Position numbers and translations under genes: made by a program. The notes beneath the pieces are model-generated. The model searched no databases. It saw nothing but the letters and a program-made list of their open reading frames with translations, and had not been told where the DNA came from. A DNA stretch of 64,000 bases from Lethocerus indicus (taxonomy: Eukaryota; Arthropoda; Insecta; Hemiptera; Belostomatidae): NCBI GenBank assembly GCA_019843655.1, contig JACDQD010000004.1, positions 27,229,872 through 27,293,871 of the forward strand, read 5' to 3'. Shown here piece by piece: positions 62,861 to 64,000 of the stretch (position 1 is its first letter; each line of letters starts with the position of its first letter).

Positions 62861-64000
62861 GTTAACTCAAGGGAATTCCTGATCTCGCCACTAGAGGAGG
62901 AAAATGTACTTTGTTATATTTTTAATTTCTTTGTTATTTCAAGATGGATACTATCAGGTTGTAACCATAGAAGGTGGTCTTTTTGTATAATTTCTATTAG
63001 ATGAGTGTTTAAACGCTCTAGTGTTGGTTGTATGCATTTATGGTGGGCATATTTGTATCTTTATCTATATCTTGAAGATGAAAATATGTAACTTTGCCCG
63101 CAGTAGACACCTATACCACGTGTCCGATTGCCAGAAAATTCGGGATGGTGCTTCGTACCGTTCTGGAGAAGGTCAAGAGGTCTAAAGTGAGAAAAAGTCC
63201 GGGATTTGCGTATTAAAGATCAAAAAGCGGTCATTCTGCGGGCTAACACCAAAGAATACCGCGACAACGAGAATGAATTTGATAGTTTTTTCAACACAGA
63301 TTTTTGAAACGTGGTTTCTAACATTTCTCAACGCTTTCGCTTTATTTTAATGTTAGGAAGTATGACTAAATATTTGCTAATTAATTATTTATAAATATGA
63401 AGCAGAAACTGTGGATATGTATGGATATATGTATATGTATTTGTTAGGCACTGCATTTCTATTAGTCTACAACAGTTGTATACATCCGCGATATAATATT
63501 GTTTAAAAATAAAATAATGTCCCAGAAATTTATAATGTTATTTATATGATACGCTGTGTATCTTTTATACTATATATGTTACATTACATTTTCATTGCAT
63601 TACGTTTACATTTAATTGTTTGTCGAATGAAATATAACTTGCTTGAAGAATTCCGCCCATAGAAATGTATCATAACATTAATAAAAAAACTTATATAATA
63701 TGTGTATTTGTTTTTATATATATCACATATCAAAGGATAAAAAAAATGTAGTTGATCATTTATATTTTATTATTTGTTGAATAAAAAGTATTTCGCTTCA
63801 AAATTAATATGTACTACCTCATAAATATGTGTTATTAAGAAACAAAATTATTTGCACAAACGGAAATTTTACTGTGGCCTTTAAAATGCTTTAAAATGTG
63901 GCTTTGTATTCAATAAACCATCGGTACATGGCGAAGAGTGAGGATTTTAATTCGGAATCTTGAGAGGGCAGCACTGTGCGGAAACTGTTGATATGAGTGC
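62861..64000. other. End of window, no gene supported
   Basis: Contains a less AT-rich patch at 63085-63290 with short open frames only, probably part of an old mobile element. Confidence 0.4.

Overview
The window is nuclear DNA of an insect-like arthropod. It is very AT-rich, its genes are split by many short GT-AG introns, and it carries TA and TAA microsatellites, tRNA-derived SINE pieces and a jockey-like gag fragment. The order cannot be fixed from the sequence alone.

Region 1 (about 0.1-11.7 kb, minus strand) is one complete gene for the phosphatidylinositide phosphatase Sac2/INPP5F. Seventeen coding exons join in frame into 1052 residues, including the catalytic CX5R(T) signature and the hSac2 homology domain. 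An extra open exon with good splice sites, in matching phase, lies in intron 9.

Region 2 (about 11.9-49.5 kb, minus strand) is a tandem serpin cluster of three duplicated units, here called A (11.9-21.9 kb), B (22.0-30.5 kb) and C (30.6-49.5 kb). Each unit has the same six constant exons, with identical lengths (87 coding bases, then 186, 205, 215, 186 and 136), ending in a phase-1 donor just after the reactive-loop hinge. Downstream lies an array of interchangeable last exons. Each has a phase-1 acceptor and its own reactive-centre loop, C-terminal strands and stop. A and B each have two intact last exons and one broken one. C has eight intact ones plus several broken or partial copies. So C alone could encode eight secreted inhibitors with different specificities.

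Only C has a signal-peptide exon (49052-49094), which splices in frame to its exon 1. In A and B that stretch is missing; A has a retrotransposon gag fragment there instead, and B has also lost the exon 1 acceptor. A and B therefore look leaderless, or dependent on another first exon.

Region 3 (about 49.5-64 kb) is mostly non-coding. It holds one weak plus-strand two-exon candidate ending in a transmembrane segment and a short basic tail (57433-58486), palindromic repeat clusters, SINE traces and a possible retrotransposon endonuclease fragment.
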